Shown: one piece after another, positions 24,663 through 33,139 of the stretch
Layout of the letters: each line of letters starts with the position of its first letter
How positions within the stretch are numbered: position 1 is the first letter of the stretch
Assembly (NCBI GenBank): GCA_023416745.1
Contig: JAEZHF010000099.1
Location: 1 to 61,456, forward strand
Source: Bacillota bacterium
GTDB lineage: Bacteria > Bacillota > Clostridia > Christensenellales > SZUA-584
Reading direction: 5' to 3'
Length of the DNA: 61,456 nucleotides
Notes under the pieces: generated by a model
Database searches by the model: none
Told to the model about the DNA's origin: nothing
What the model saw: the letters and a program-made list of their open reading frames with translations, nothing else
Translations under genes and position numbers: made by a program

Positions 24663-26237
24663 ATGGCTTACAGAGCACTCTACCGCACATGGCGGCCTGT
24701 GCGTTTCGCCGACGTGGTGGGTCAGGAATCCATCACCAAGGTGCTGGCAGGCGAGATTGAAAGCGGCAAAATCGCGCACGCATATCTGTTTTCCGGGCCG
24801 CGCGGTACAGGGAAAACCAGCTTGGCCAAGATATTCGCGCGTGCCGTCAACTGCCGGAACCGGCAGGGCGCCGAGGCCTGCGGTGCATGCGACTCTTGCC
24901 GCGCCACCGCGGACGAGGGTTCGGTGGACATCGTTGAGATCGACGCCGCGTCCAACAACGGCGTGGACAACATCCGCGACATCCGCGACCGCGTGAACCT
25001 GCTGCCCGCCTTCTGCAAATACAAGGTCTACATCATCGATGAGGTGCATATGCTCTCCAAGGGAGCGTTCAACGCGCTGCTGAAGACGCTGGAGGAGCCG
25101 CCCGCCCACATCATATTTATACTCGCAACCACCGAGCCGCACAAGCTCCCCGCGACGATACTGTCGCGCTGCCAGCGGTTTGACTTCCAGCGCATATCCA
25201 CAGCAGCCATCAGGGGCCGTCTGGTCGAAGTAGCCAAAGCTGAATGCTTCAAGATCGAGGACAGCGCGCTGAAAGCCATCGCGCGCGCGGCGGAGGGCGG
25301 CATGCGCGACGCGCTGTCGATACTCGACCAGTGCGCGGCCTTCGGCGACATTACGATGGCAAACGTCACCGCGGCGCTGGGCAGCGGCGACATGAGCCTG
25401 CTGCACACATTGGCAGGGCGCATCGCCGAATACGACGAGAAGGGCGCACTCACCGGCCTGAGAGGACTGCTGACCGCCGGTGCCGACACACGCGCGCTGA
25501 TCAAGGACCTCGCGGACGTATTCCGCCGCATGATGTGGCTGGCGGCGGGCGCAGACGCCGAAGAGGACGACGCAGACTTGAAGGCGCTGGCCGGCAAGTA
25601 CGGCAAAGCCGCGTGCATCCGTGCGCTGAACATACTGATCCAGAAGGAATACGAGATGCGGCAGAACCTGCGCGCCGACATTGTGCTGGAAACGGCGGTG
25701 ATGGCGCTGATGTCGCCCGAGGACGACGCATCCTCACCCGCTGCTGCCCGCATCGACAAGCTGGAAGCACGGCTGCGCGCGCTGGAGGAACGTCCGTTCA
25801 CAGCTGCGCCCGCTCCGGCAGCGGAAAACAAAGCTGTGCCTCTGGCTGAGAAGCCAAAAGCCCGAGCTGCGAAGCCCGCGCCGTCCAAGGCGTCCGGAAT
25901 ACCGGACACGGAAGCGGATAACATATGGAAGAAGACGCTGCTTGCGCTCGAGGACAAGAAAGCCTATCATATTTGCACGTACGCGAAGAAGGCGGATGCG
26001 GTGGTCTGCACAGACGATGTTTTCGAAATCCGGTTCGATGCCGACAACGATACGGCGGCGGAATCTCTGAAGCTGCCCAACGCACAAGCCACGCTGGTGC
26101 AGATGCTGTCTGCGGAAGCGGGCAGGACACTCACCGTCAATGTCATTAGGGCGCACGGCACACAGGCAGGCAGTAAAGGCGTGGACATCACCCAGATGTT
26201 CGGCGCAGAAAATATCGAGATCATACAGGAGGACTAA
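24663..26237 (+). CDS. dnaX: DNA polymerase III subunit gamma/tau
   Basis: The clamp-loader ATPase of the replisome. Residues 1-230 form the AAA+ module: YRTWRPVRFADVVGQE, Walker A GPRGTGKTS, the zinc knuckle with CGACDSC, Walker B YIIDEVHMLS and sensor SRCQRFDF. A helical collar and a variable alanine-rich tau tail (about 375-430) follow. The ATG at 24663 is preceded by GGGAGG. The product is 524 residues, mid-sized for Firmicutes. It is followed by ybaB and recR, the standard order. Confidence 0.96.
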   Translation: MAYRALYRTWRPVRFADVVGQESITKVLAGEIESGKIAHAYLFSGPRGTGKTSLAKIFARAVNCRNRQGAEACGACDSCRATADEGSVDIVEIDAASNNGVDNIRDIRDRVNLLPAFCKYKVYIIDEVHMLSKGAFNALLKTLEEPPAHIIFILATTEPHKLPATILSRCQRFDFQRISTAAIRGRLVEVAKAECFKIEDSALKAIARAAEGGMRDALSILDQCAAFGDITMANVTAALGSGDMSLLHTLAGRIAEYDEKGALTGLRGLLTAGADTRALIKDLADVFRRMMWLAAGADAEEDDADLKALAGKYGKAACIRALNILIQKEYEMRQNLRADIVLETAVMALMSPEDDASSPAAARIDKLEARLRALEERPFTAAPAPAAENKAVPLAEKPKARAAKPAPSKASGIPDTEADNIWKKTLLALEDKKAYHICTYAKKADAVVCTDDVFEIRFDADNDTAAESLKLPNAQATLVQMLSAEAGRTLTVNVIRAHGTQAGSKGVDITQMFGAENIEIIQED

Positions 26238-26242
26238 TTAGG

Positions 26243-26596
26243 ATGGCAAAGAGAAGATCGATGGGCGGCGGCATGGGCGGCGGCGGCATGAACATGAACT
26301 CCATGCTGGCCAAGGCGCAGAAGATGCAGGCCGATATGGCAGCGGCGCAGGCTGAGATGGAAACGGCCGAGGTGGAAGCCACAGCAGGCGGCGGTGCGGT
26401 CACAGTCCGTGCGAACGGCGCGAAGAAGATCATCAGCGTCAAAATATCCCCCGACGCTGTGGACCCGGACGACGTTGAGATGCTGGAAGACCTGATCACG
26501 GCAGCGGTCAATGAAGCGCTGACCAAGGCCGACGACATGATGCAGCAGAAGATGGGCGGCATCACGGGCGGCATGGACCTGGGAGGCTTGTTCTGA
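26243..26596 (+). CDS. YbaB/EbfC nucleoid-associated protein
   Basis: A 117-residue dimeric DNA-binding protein. A Gly/Met-rich N-terminus (MGGGMGGGGMNMNSML) leads into the helical arm AKAQKMQADMAAAQAEM and the beta-sheet core EVEATAGGGAVTVRANG, then NEALTKADDMMQQKM. It sits between dnaX and recR as in most bacteria, 5 bases after the dnaX stop. The N-terminal glycine run is longer than usual. Confidence 0.94.
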   Translation: MAKRRSMGGGMGGGGMNMNSMLAKAQKMQADMAAAQAEMETAEVEATAGGGAVTVRANGAKKIISVKISPDAVDPDDVEMLEDLITAAVNEALTKADDMMQQKMGGITGGMDLGGLF

Positions 26597-26597
26597 T

Positions 26598-27203
26598 TTG
26601 GGACCGATCATCGAGCCGGTGATGCGGCTCATCAACCAGTTTTCCAAGCTGCCCGGCGTGGGTGCGAAAACGGCGCAGCGTCTGGCCTTCTATGTCATCG
26701 GCTTGAGCGATGAAGAAGTAAAAGCCTTCGCCGATGACCTGACCTACGCCAAGGAGAAGGCCGTGTTCTGCCCCGTGTGCGGCAACCTGATGGACAAGGA
26801 CATGCCCTGCTGCACGGTCTGTTCGGACGGCGGCCGTGATAACGCTTGCGTTTGCGTGGTGTGCGACATCAAAGACGTGCTCGCCATTGAGAAGACGCGT
26901 GAATACAAGGGTGTCTACCACGTGCTGCACGGCGTCATTTCCCCGATGGACGGCGTGGGGCCGGACGATATCCGCATCGCGGCGCTGATCAATCGTCTGG
27001 CGAAGGGTGAGATATCCGAGGTTATACTCGCCACCAACCCGGACGTGCAGGGCACGGCGACAGCGGCCTACATCGCCAAGACCATCCGCCCGCTGGGCGT
27101 GAAGGTAACGCGCATCGCGCACGGCGTTCCCATCGGCGCAGATCTCGAATACACCGACGAGGTAACACTGGTGCGCGCGTTGGAGGGCCGTACGGAGTAT
27201 TAA
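26598..27203 (+). CDS. recR: Recombination protein RecR
   Basis: A 201-residue partner of RecO/RecF that loads RecA at gaps. An N-terminal helix-hairpin-helix (LINQFSKLPGVGAKTAQRLAF), a four-cysteine zinc finger (CPVCGNLMDKDMPCCTVC), the Toprim domain (VCVVCDIKDVLAIE) and the C-terminal Walker-B-like IAHGVPIGADLEY are all present. The start is a TTG at 26598, one base after the ybaB stop; alignment by eye with the Bacillus protein supports this start exactly. Confidence 0.95.
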   Translation: MGPIIEPVMRLINQFSKLPGVGAKTAQRLAFYVIGLSDEEVKAFADDLTYAKEKAVFCPVCGNLMDKDMPCCTVCSDGGRDNACVCVVCDIKDVLAIEKTREYKGVYHVLHGVISPMDGVGPDDIRIAALINRLAKGEISEVILATNPDVQGTATAAYIAKTIRPLGVKVTRIAHGVPIGADLEYTDEVTLVRALEGRTEY

Positions 27204-27232
27204 CGGGCAATAATAATTGTCCCGTTATTTTT
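27201..27232 (+). terminator. recR terminator
   Basis: TAACGGG...CCCGTTA with an inner CAAT/ATTG step, followed by TTTTT. The recR stop codon is the first three bases of the stem, so yaaL is separated from the dnaX-recR transcript. Confidence 0.8.
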
Positions 27233-27611
27233 GCAGCGCCTCAAGCGCTTTTCTTATCTCCGCCATATTCGTAAAGGTTTTCGGAAGAGATACTTGCCGG
27301 ACAGGCTTTGTAAGCAGTACGGTCTGTCCATCCGCAAGAAGATAGACGGCAGATATCCTGCCGGTCACCCAATAGCAATTGTGTGCGTCGTCTATGTCAT
27401 CCACGCGGCGGAGATAGTAAACAATATAACAGCTTTGCCTTAAGCCGAACCAGCGAAAGATGCGCCTGCGGTATACCACTCCGCCTTCCCTCGTTTCTAC
27501 CTCGCTTCTTTTTCTGAAATACAACGCCACGGGGCTTTCGTGGACAACGTACCTCCGACTAAATATCCTTTCCACATACCATACGGATTTCGGGTCGTAT
27601 TTGTGCAGCAT
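27225..27611 (-). CDS. Hypothetical protein
   Basis: A 128-residue protein with no recognised family. It is rich in Tyr, Arg and Val (VWYVERIFSRRYVVHES, FRKRSEVETREGGVVYRRR), suggesting a beta-rich nucleic-acid- or protein-binding fold. It has no signal peptide or membrane helix. Base composition is lower in G+C than its neighbours, a possible sign of acquisition. It is transcribed against the recR operon and its 3' end overlaps the recR terminator. Confidence 0.5.
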   Translation of the reverse strand: MLHKYDPKSVWYVERIFSRRYVVHESPVALYFRKRSEVETREGGVVYRRRIFRWFGLRQSCYIVYYLRRVDDIDDAHNCYWVTGRISAVYLLADGQTVLLTKPVRQVSLPKTFTNMAEIRKALEALQK

Positions 27612-27811
27612 GCTGCGTTTCCCTTCTCCCTTGATGGTCTTAGTTATACTGCTACATTATACCACCTAACATGAAAGTATGGCAGATACCGGTGAGTTAT
27701 TTGCGCTTGAGCGATTTCCGGAGTTTATGCATACCCTGTGTGAGTTAAGTATATAAACACCGTGAATTGGCGATAATGGTCACATCAACTATTATTTCGG
27801 AGGTGGCTCTT

Positions 27812-28018
27812 ATGGAGTCCGATTCTTATACGGATGAGGTCAGGCAGGCCTATGCCGAATGGCAGGCGGCTGCAAACTATTTTGACAACGTGGCGGACCC
27901 TGATCTGGTCGATTTTGCGATATTCGACATGGAGGCGGCCCGCAAGAAATACTCATACATGCTGAAAAAGGCACGGAAATATCACGCGGAGCGCAGAGCC
28001 AGCGGCGAGTGGGAATGA
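27812..28018 (+). CDS. yaaL: YaaL-like DUF2508 protein
   Basis: A 68-residue helical protein. The core VRQAYAEWQAAANYFDNV, DPDLVDFAIFDMEAA and KKYSYMLKKARK is the DUF2508 pattern. In Bacillus yaaL follows recR, and here it lies about 600 bases after it, with one opposing gene in between. The ATG at 27812 is preceded by GGAGG. Function unknown. The preceding gap (27612-27811) holds no other gene. Confidence 0.85.
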   Translation: MESDSYTDEVRQAYAEWQAAANYFDNVADPDLVDFAIFDMEAARKKYSYMLKKARKYHAERRASGEWE

Positions 28019-28031
28019 TAGGTTATACTCA

Positions 28032-28065
28032 GGGGAAATGCATTTGAGCACTTCCCCCCATTTTT
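28032..28065 (+). terminator. yaaL terminator
   Basis: GGGGAA-(A)-TGC...GCA-(C)-TTCCCC followed by ATTTTT. Confidence 0.65.
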
Positions 28066-28090
28066 ATGCATTTAGGGTTTATTGGGCTTT

Positions 28091-28615
28091 CTAAACCCTG
28101 ACGAGATTCGCTTTCTTTAATCCGATGAATACCGATTGGATAATCACATAATACAAGGGAATCGTAATAAGCGTCACAACCGCCCGGGGATAGAACAGCA
28201 CCGGATACGGTACTTCATACAATATGGAAACCCAAACCGTCTGTAGCACCATGGAGCATATAATCTGTGTCAATGCCACGGCAAGAAGAACGCGTAACCA
28301 ATCCTTGCTGTGGGACAACGTACGGAACACAAGATATGGCAGAAGCCCTACCAGCGCACTGGTTAGCGTAATGGGCAGAAAATATATACCGGCGGGAAAC
28401 ATCAGATAGCCAAGCAGATCTGCAGACGCGCCGACAGCCATTCCATAGTAAGGCCCCAGTATAACGCTCGCCATCACAATGGGGACAAAACCCGCACCCA
28501 ATCGCACTGCAGGTACCCCCGCGATAAGCAGATTGGCAGACATCAGTCGGGTCAGCGCAATACTGAGCGCTATCAACACTCCTGCTGCCACAATTTTAAA
28601 TGCTTTTCCGTTCAA
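28091..28615 (-). CDS. folT: Folate-family ECF transporter S component FolT
   Basis: A 174-residue membrane protein with five to six helices, the substrate-capture subunit of an energy-coupling-factor importer; the shared EcfA/T module is not in this window. LRTLMSAN-type helix 1, VRLGAGFVPIVMASVILGPYYG and FPAGIYFLPITLTSALVG match FolT-type S components. The THF riboswitch directly upstream confirms folate. The start is a TTG at 28615, 9 nt after AAAGGAGG, and that ribosome site is part of the terminator stem. A short hairpin overlaps the stop codon (28074-28099). Confidence 0.9.
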   Translation of the reverse strand: MNGKAFKIVAAGVLIALSIALTRLMSANLLIAGVPAVRLGAGFVPIVMASVILGPYYGMAVGASADLLGYLMFPAGIYFLPITLTSALVGLLPYLVFRTLSHSKDWLRVLLAVALTQIICSMVLQTVWVSILYEVPYPVLFYPRAVVTLITIPLYYVIIQSVFIGLKKANLVRV

Positions 28616-28618
28616 CTC

Positions 28619-28672
28619 AAAAAACCTCCTTTAATCAGAATGCACAGCACTGCTGTCAAAATTAAAGGAGGC
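28619..28672 (-). terminator. Riboswitch-linked terminator that also buries the folT ribosome site
   Basis: Minus strand GCCTCCTTTAAT (28672-28661) pairs with ATTAAAGGAGG (28635-28625), followed by TTTTTT (28624-28619); a smaller hairpin fills the loop. The same stem contains the folT Shine-Dalgarno, so either premature termination or blocked translation would follow its formation. Confidence 0.85.
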
Positions 28673-28696
28673 TAAATACATCCCATAAGTTTGTGT

Positions 28697-28796
28697 CACA
28701 GCGGACGCGACACGGCACCGCAGACTTTTTTAAGTCTTTCGTTTAAAGGCAACTTCCCATCCTTTAACACTTAACGCGCCGAGTGTCTACTCTGTG
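28697..28796 (-). promoter_or_regulatory. Tetrahydrofolate (THF) riboswitch aptamer
   Basis: The 100-nt minus-strand sequence matches the THF (folT) riboswitch: closing stem CACAG/CUGUG (28796-28792/28701-28697), AGAGUAGA, GGCGCGUUAAGUG (28780-28768), GGAUGGGA (28762-28755), GCGGUGCCG (28721-28713 region) and CGUCCGC (28707-28701). It lies directly between folC and folT and feeds the terminator at 28619-28672. It begins 19 nt after the folC stop codon. Confidence 0.9.
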
Positions 28797-28814
28797 TATC
28801 CGTTTCGGATTATA

Positions 28815-30122
28815 TCACGTATCCGTTTGTTTGACAAAGAGATTTTGTCGAAATATCGCGCGTCTCATTTTATCCGCTATGTACAGCGAACCGCAGACCA
28901 CCACCGCGCCGTCCGCGCCGCTGAATTCCAGCGCGCTGCGTACCGCTTCGTCCATATCGCTATATGCCTGCGCTTCGCCGCCGTGCGCTTTTGCCGCTTC
29001 GGCCACTTCCTCAGCGTCGAGGGCGCGCGCGTTGTCCGGCCTCACAGCGAACAACTTGTCAGCAAGGCCCGCCATGATGCCAATGCATTCGTCATACTGT
29101 TTGTCGCGCAGCATACCCAACACAACTGCGAGCCGCCGCCCGGCAAGATCACGTTTCACCGTGTCCACCAGCGCCTCAATGCCCTGCAAGTTGTGCGCGC
29201 CGTCCAGCAGCACCAGCGGATTTCGCGCCAGCAGTTCCTGACGTGCGGGCAGATACGCCGCTTCCAGACCGACAACAATCGCTGCATCGGGTATATCAAA
29301 GCCGTACCGCTCCCGCAGCGCAAACACCGTTTCTATCGCCACCGCTGCGTTGCCCGCCTGATGCCGCCCCGGCAGCCGCAGGCGCGCGCTGATGCCGCGG
29401 TAGTTCACAGCGATGCCGGACAGCCCGTTATCCTCCGGCACCAACTGACCGCGGTCAGGGATGATAATATCGTTTCCCTTCGCTGCCGCAGCGGACGTTA
29501 TCACGTTCAGCGCGGTTTCGGGCTGCTCAGCGTAACACACCGTCACGCTGCCCGGCTTGATGATGCCGCATTTCTCCACAGCGATCTGCTCGATGGTGTG
29601 GCCCAGATACTGCATATGATCCATCGCAATGGCGGTGATCACGCTCACCAGCGTCGTTTGTACCACATTCGTCGCGTCCAGCCGCCCGCCGAGCCCCGTC
29701 TCCAGCACCACGATATCGCACCCACTCCGGTGAAACCACATCAGCGCGCAGGCTGTCAGCAGCTCAAACTCAGTCGCGAAGATGTCCTCTTCCGCCAGTG
29801 CGTCCGACGCTTCTTTTACATCTGTCATTGTGGCTGCAAATGCCGCCTCCGGTATCATTTCGCCGTTTATTAGCACGCTGTCGCGATGCTCCGCCATATG
29901 AGGGGACAAAAAAAGGCCGGTAATATACCCGGCTTGTTTCATTATCGACGCGATCATCGCAGATATGCTGCCCTTGCCGTTGGTCCCAGCCACGTGCACA
30001 AAGCGCAGGCTATCCTGCGGGTTGCCCAGCCGCGCGCATAGCGCAGTGATCGTCTCCAGCCCCAGCTTCGACCCGAACTTCACCGCCGATTCGATATAGC
30101 TTTTCGCTTCACCGTAGTCCAA
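28815..30122 (-). CDS. folC: Folylpolyglutamate synthase / dihydrofolate synthase
   Basis: Adds glutamate to dihydropteroate or folates. The 435-residue Mur-ligase-fold protein has the P-loop HVAGTNGKGSISAM (about residue 45), GLFLSPHM, FELLTACALMWF, ETGLGGRLDATNVV and the C-terminal domain DGAHNLQGIEAL. It starts 16 bases after the TrpZ-like ATPase gene with no terminator between, so it may be transcribed from the trp-type leader at 33.1 kb. It is followed by the THF riboswitch and folT, placing folate uptake and retention together. Confidence 0.95.
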   Translation of the reverse strand: MDYGEAKSYIESAVKFGSKLGLETITALCARLGNPQDSLRFVHVAGTNGKGSISAMIASIMKQAGYITGLFLSPHMAEHRDSVLINGEMIPEAAFAATMTDVKEASDALAEEDIFATEFELLTACALMWFHRSGCDIVVLETGLGGRLDATNVVQTTLVSVITAIAMDHMQYLGHTIEQIAVEKCGIIKPGSVTVCYAEQPETALNVITSAAAAKGNDIIIPDRGQLVPEDNGLSGIAVNYRGISARLRLPGRHQAGNAAVAIETVFALRERYGFDIPDAAIVVGLEAAYLPARQELLARNPLVLLDGAHNLQGIEALVDTVKRDLAGRRLAVVLGMLRDKQYDECIGIMAGLADKLFAVRPDNARALDAEEVAEAAKAHGGEAQAYSDMDEAVRSALEFSGADGAVVVCGSLYIADKMRRAIFRQNLFVKQTDT

Positions 30123-30138
30123 AGCTCTCCCTCCGGCC

Positions 30139-30927
30139 TTAGGTGAACACCATCGTATCGCTCACAGAGCCCTGCACCTGATGGAACTTGTCGATCAGGC
30201 CATCTATCGTCTGCTGCTTCTTCTGCTCTTCGCCCACGTCAAACAGCACGTTGCCGGCGTGCAGCATCGTCAGCCGCGAGCCATACCCCAGCGCAAACGC
30301 CAGGTTATGCGTTACCATTAGTGTGGTGATGCCCTGCTCCGTCACGATCTTCTGCGTGAGATCCATGATGTGCGCACTCGTACGCGGGTCCAGCGCCGCG
30401 GTATGCTCATCCAGCAGCAGCAGATCGGGCCTCGATTCCGTCGCCATCAGCAGCGCGAGCGCCTGCCGCTGTCCGCCCGAAAGCTGACCGGCCAGCACAT
30501 CCAGCTTATCTTCCAGCCCCATGTTCAGCACGCGCAGCATTTCCCGAAAGCGCGGCTTATCCTTCCGCTTCAGGCAGATGTTCAGCCCGTAGCTTCTGCC
30601 CTTGCGGGCCGCCATTGCGAGATTCTCCGCCACCGTCATGATGGGGCACGTGCCCATCTTGGGGTCCTGAAACACCCGCGCGATGTACCGGGCACGCTGA
30701 TGCTCCCTGAGCTTTGTCACGTCCCGGTTTAATATGCGTATACCGCCGCGATCCAGCGCCACGGTACCCGCGATGATATTGAGCAGCGTCGTTTTGCCGG
30801 AGCCGTTGCTCCCCACGATACTGACGAATTCTCCTTTATCCACACCGAAGTTCAGGCCGGTGAACAGTTCGTTCTGCGTCGGCAGGTTGGCATCATATGT
30901 CTTAAAGATATTTGTCAGCTCAAGCAT
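30139..30927 (-). CDS. ABC transporter ATP-binding protein (TrpZ-like)
   Basis: A 262-residue ATPase: Walker A GSNGSGKTT, signature LSGGQRQALALLM, Walker B DLLLLDEHTAALDP (His in place of the more common Pro after the Glu) and switch HNLAFALGYG. It is the cytosolic engine of the three-gene importer encoded with the permease and binding protein. The ATG at 30927 overlaps the permease stop by 8 bases. Tryptophan is the proposed substrate because of the operon leader and the TrpXYZ-like gene set; other aromatic compounds are possible. Confidence 0.85.
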   Translation of the reverse strand: MLELTNIFKTYDANLPTQNELFTGLNFGVDKGEFVSIVGSNGSGKTTLLNIIAGTVALDRGGIRILNRDVTKLREHQRARYIARVFQDPKMGTCPIMTVAENLAMAARKGRSYGLNICLKRKDKPRFREMLRVLNMGLEDKLDVLAGQLSGGQRQALALLMATESRPDLLLLDEHTAALDPRTSAHIMDLTQKIVTEQGITTLMVTHNLAFALGYGSRLTMLHAGNVLFDVGEEQKKQQTIDGLIDKFHQVQGSVSDTMVFT

Positions 30928-31828
30928 GGCCGCCGTCCCCCTTCCTGAACACTGATACCAGCTTTTTACGCCACGTTTCGCGCTGCAGCACAATGACCAG
31001 CACAAAGAACACCGCGGTGATCAGCTTCATGTCGGTGGCCGGAAGTCCCAGCTTCAAGGCCAGCCCCACGCCGATCTTGTAGATGATGGAACCAAATATT
31101 ACTGAGGTGCTGCCCTGTATAAAACGGGCCCGTCCGAACACCGCACGCCCGATAATGACAGCAGCCAGGCCGATGACCACAGTGCCGCTTCCCATGCCGA
31201 TGTCGGCAAAGCGCTGATACTGCGCCATCAGCGCGCCGGACAGCGCGGTCAAGCCGTTGGCGATCATCAGACCAGCGATCTTCAGACTGCCGGTATTGAC
31301 GGACAGCGTTTTGACGAGCTGCTCGCTCGCACCCACCGCCAGCAGCGCTTTACCCGAATAGGTTCTCATGTATAGGTCAAGAAACAGTTTTATAACGCCA
31401 ACTATTATCAGCGCGATCAGCAGCGCATACAGCATATTCATCGTCGGCGTGCTGTTCTCCACGTTTGATGGGAACAGTGTTGTCTTGTTAAGCAATGGGA
31501 TATTCGCTTTGCCCATAATGCGCAGATTGACGGAATACAGCGCCGTCATCACGAGTATGCCGCAAAGCAGGTTGGTGATTTTCAGATAAACATGCAGCGC
31601 GCCCGTGACAAAGCCCGCTAAAGCTCCGGCGACCATCGCCAGCAGCAATGCCAGTACCGGGTGCATCCCCGCTGAGATGCATACCGCAGCAATCGCCGCC
31701 CCCAATGGAAAAGTCCCGTCCACCGACAGGTCGGGAAAGTCTAAAATCGAATAGGTGATATACACCCCGATAACCATCGGGGCGTATATCAAACCCTGTC
31801 CTATGTTGCTCAGCAGAAAATCCAGCAC
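30920..31828 (-). CDS. ABC transporter permease (TrpY-like)
   Basis: A 302-residue membrane protein with about eight to nine helices in the branched-chain-amino-acid permease superfamily. MVIGVYITYSILDFPDLSVDGTFPLGAA and IANGLTALSGALMAQYQRFADIGMGSGTVVIGLAAVIIG are typical of the group that works with PF04392-type binding proteins. It forms the membrane channel of the importer. The gene starts 22 bases after the binding-protein stop codon. Confidence 0.87.
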   Translation of the reverse strand: MLDFLLSNIGQGLIYAPMVIGVYITYSILDFPDLSVDGTFPLGAAIAAVCISAGMHPVLALLLAMVAGALAGFVTGALHVYLKITNLLCGILVMTALYSVNLRIMGKANIPLLNKTTLFPSNVENSTPTMNMLYALLIALIIVGVIKLFLDLYMRTYSGKALLAVGASEQLVKTLSVNTGSLKIAGLMIANGLTALSGALMAQYQRFADIGMGSGTVVIGLAAVIIGRAVFGRARFIQGSTSVIFGSIIYKIGVGLALKLGLPATDMKLITAVFFVLVIVLQRETWRKKLVSVFRKGDGGHA

Positions 31829-31850
31829 GCAACCAATCTCCTCAAGTTAG

Positions 31851-32930
31851 TTATTCAGCCGCCGTCGTCACCAGCGTCACGCGGGCAGACAGTTCGTCCG
31901 GCACCGTGATGCCCAGCAGCGCCAGTTGGTCAGAGTTGACCGTCAGTACCGGCTCCTGCATCGTCGCGATCGGCAGCTCCTCAGCCTTTGTTCCGTCCAG
32001 TATCTTCGCGATCATCTCACCCGTCATCTGGCCCAGCGTGTAGTAGTCCACGCCAGCGGAAGCCATTGCGCCACCCGAAACCTGAGAGTCCTCGGAGCCG
32101 TACAGCGGAATCTTCGCTTCGTTGCACTTCTGGACCACCAATGGCAGCGACGACACAACCATATTATCCGTCAGATTCATCACCACGTCAACCTGTGGCA
32201 GCAGCGTATCGAGAGCGCTCGCGATTTCGTTGCTGCTCGTGATGCCCACTTCCACGATCTCAAGGCCGTAGTCAGCAGCCTTCGCCTGTGCTTCGGCCAA
32301 CTGTACGTCGCTGTTGACCTCTGAGGTATTGTGCAGTATGCCCACCTTAACCGCGTCGGGTGTCAGCGATTTGATCAATTCGAACGTCGCATCTACGGGC
32401 AGTTTGTCGCTCGTGCCCGTCACTCCGGCTAGGTTCGAGCCGTCCTCAGCCGCAAGTCCGGCCGCCGCCGGTTCAGACACTGCCGAGAAAACCACCGGAA
32501 TGCTGCCGCCGGTCGCCGCGTAAGCCGCCTGCGCCGAAGGCGTTGCAATCGCCATGATCACACTGGCCTTGTCGGACACGAACTGCTGCGCGATCGTGGT
32601 AGCTACAGCCGGGTCTCCCTGTGCATTCTCGAACGACACGATAATGTTCTCGCCATCCACGTAGCCCAGCTCCGCCAGCTTATCAATCGCACCCTCTTTG
32701 CAGATGTTCAGAGACGGGTGATCCACGATCTGCGTGATCGCAACCGTGAATACGGGCGTCTCACCAGGCGCTTCGGTCGCTTCGGCAGGCGCTTCGGCCG
32801 CTTCGGCAGCAGGCGTTGCATCCGCATCCGCTGTGGATTGGTTTGTTTGAGGCGCGCAGCCCGCAAAACCGGCCACAGTCATCGCCATTGCCAGCATCAG
32901 CACCAGCACAAATGACATCTTTTTCTTCAT
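31851..32930 (-). CDS. ABC transporter substrate-binding lipoprotein (TrpX-like, PF04392 type)
   Basis: A 359-residue lipoprotein with signal peptide and lipobox (VAGFAGCAPQ; Cys at about 26). An Ala/Glu-rich linker leads to the binding domain: VAITQIVDHPSLNICKEGAIDKLAELG, the two-lobed fold and LYGSEDSQVSGGAMASAGVDYYTLGQM. Streptococcal TrpX is of this family. The gene is first in the operon, behind a consensus promoter, an NAG-repeat array and a terminator, which argues that the ligand is tryptophan. GGAGG precedes the ATG. Confidence 0.87.
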   Translation of the reverse strand: MKKKMSFVLVLMLAMAMTVAGFAGCAPQTNQSTADADATPAAEAAEAPAEATEAPGETPVFTVAITQIVDHPSLNICKEGAIDKLAELGYVDGENIIVSFENAQGDPAVATTIAQQFVSDKASVIMAIATPSAQAAYAATGGSIPVVFSAVSEPAAAGLAAEDGSNLAGVTGTSDKLPVDATFELIKSLTPDAVKVGILHNTSEVNSDVQLAEAQAKAADYGLEIVEVGITSSNEIASALDTLLPQVDVVMNLTDNMVVSSLPLVVQKCNEAKIPLYGSEDSQVSGGAMASAGVDYYTLGQMTGEMIAKILDGTKAEELPIATMQEPVLTVNSDQLALLGITVPDELSARVTLVTTAAE

Positions 32931-33025
32931 GATTTCAAACCTCCAAATAACTATAAAATTTTAGTTTCATCAAACATAAATTTTTGAATCAGGTGCTTGC
33001 GGTGTAAAAGGCCGCGAAAGGAAAT

Positions 33026-33060
33026 AAAAAACGGCCCCAGAAGAAACCTGACCGCGCCGT
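33026..33060 (-). terminator. Leader terminator of the TrpXYZ-like operon
   Basis: Minus-strand RNA: ACGGC (33060-33056) pairs with GCCGU (33035-33031), with an inner UCAG/CUGG step, followed by six U (33031-33026). An alternative hairpin UGAC/GUCA (33067-33064/33052-33049) would use up its 5' arm. Terminator strength is moderate because of a bulge. Confidence 0.6.
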
Positions 33061-33069
33061 CGTGTCAAA

Positions 33070-33121
33070 CTCTTCTCATCTCATCTCGACTGTACTTAAA
33101 CACTCTAACTCATCTTATCTA
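33070..33121 (-). promoter_or_regulatory. Ten NAG triplets: candidate TRAP (MtrB) binding array
   Basis: Minus-strand RNA reads UAG-AU-AAG-AU-GAG-UUA-GAG-(5 nt)-AAG-UA-CAG-UC-GAG-AU-GAG-AU-GAG-AA-GAG. Six of ten are GAG, one UAG; seven of nine spacers are 2 nt, one is 3, one is 5. TRAP recognises about 11 G/UAG repeats with 2-3 nt spacers. The array starts about 12 nt after the expected transcription start and ends 10 nt before the terminator. Confidence 0.7.
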
Positions 33122-33139
33122 TGCTTTTCCGTTGACCGT

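Noticed and set aside
24528..25406. Long minus-strand open frames opposite dnaX
   Set aside because: Low-complexity antisense translation with no ribosome site; dnaX motifs are unambiguous.
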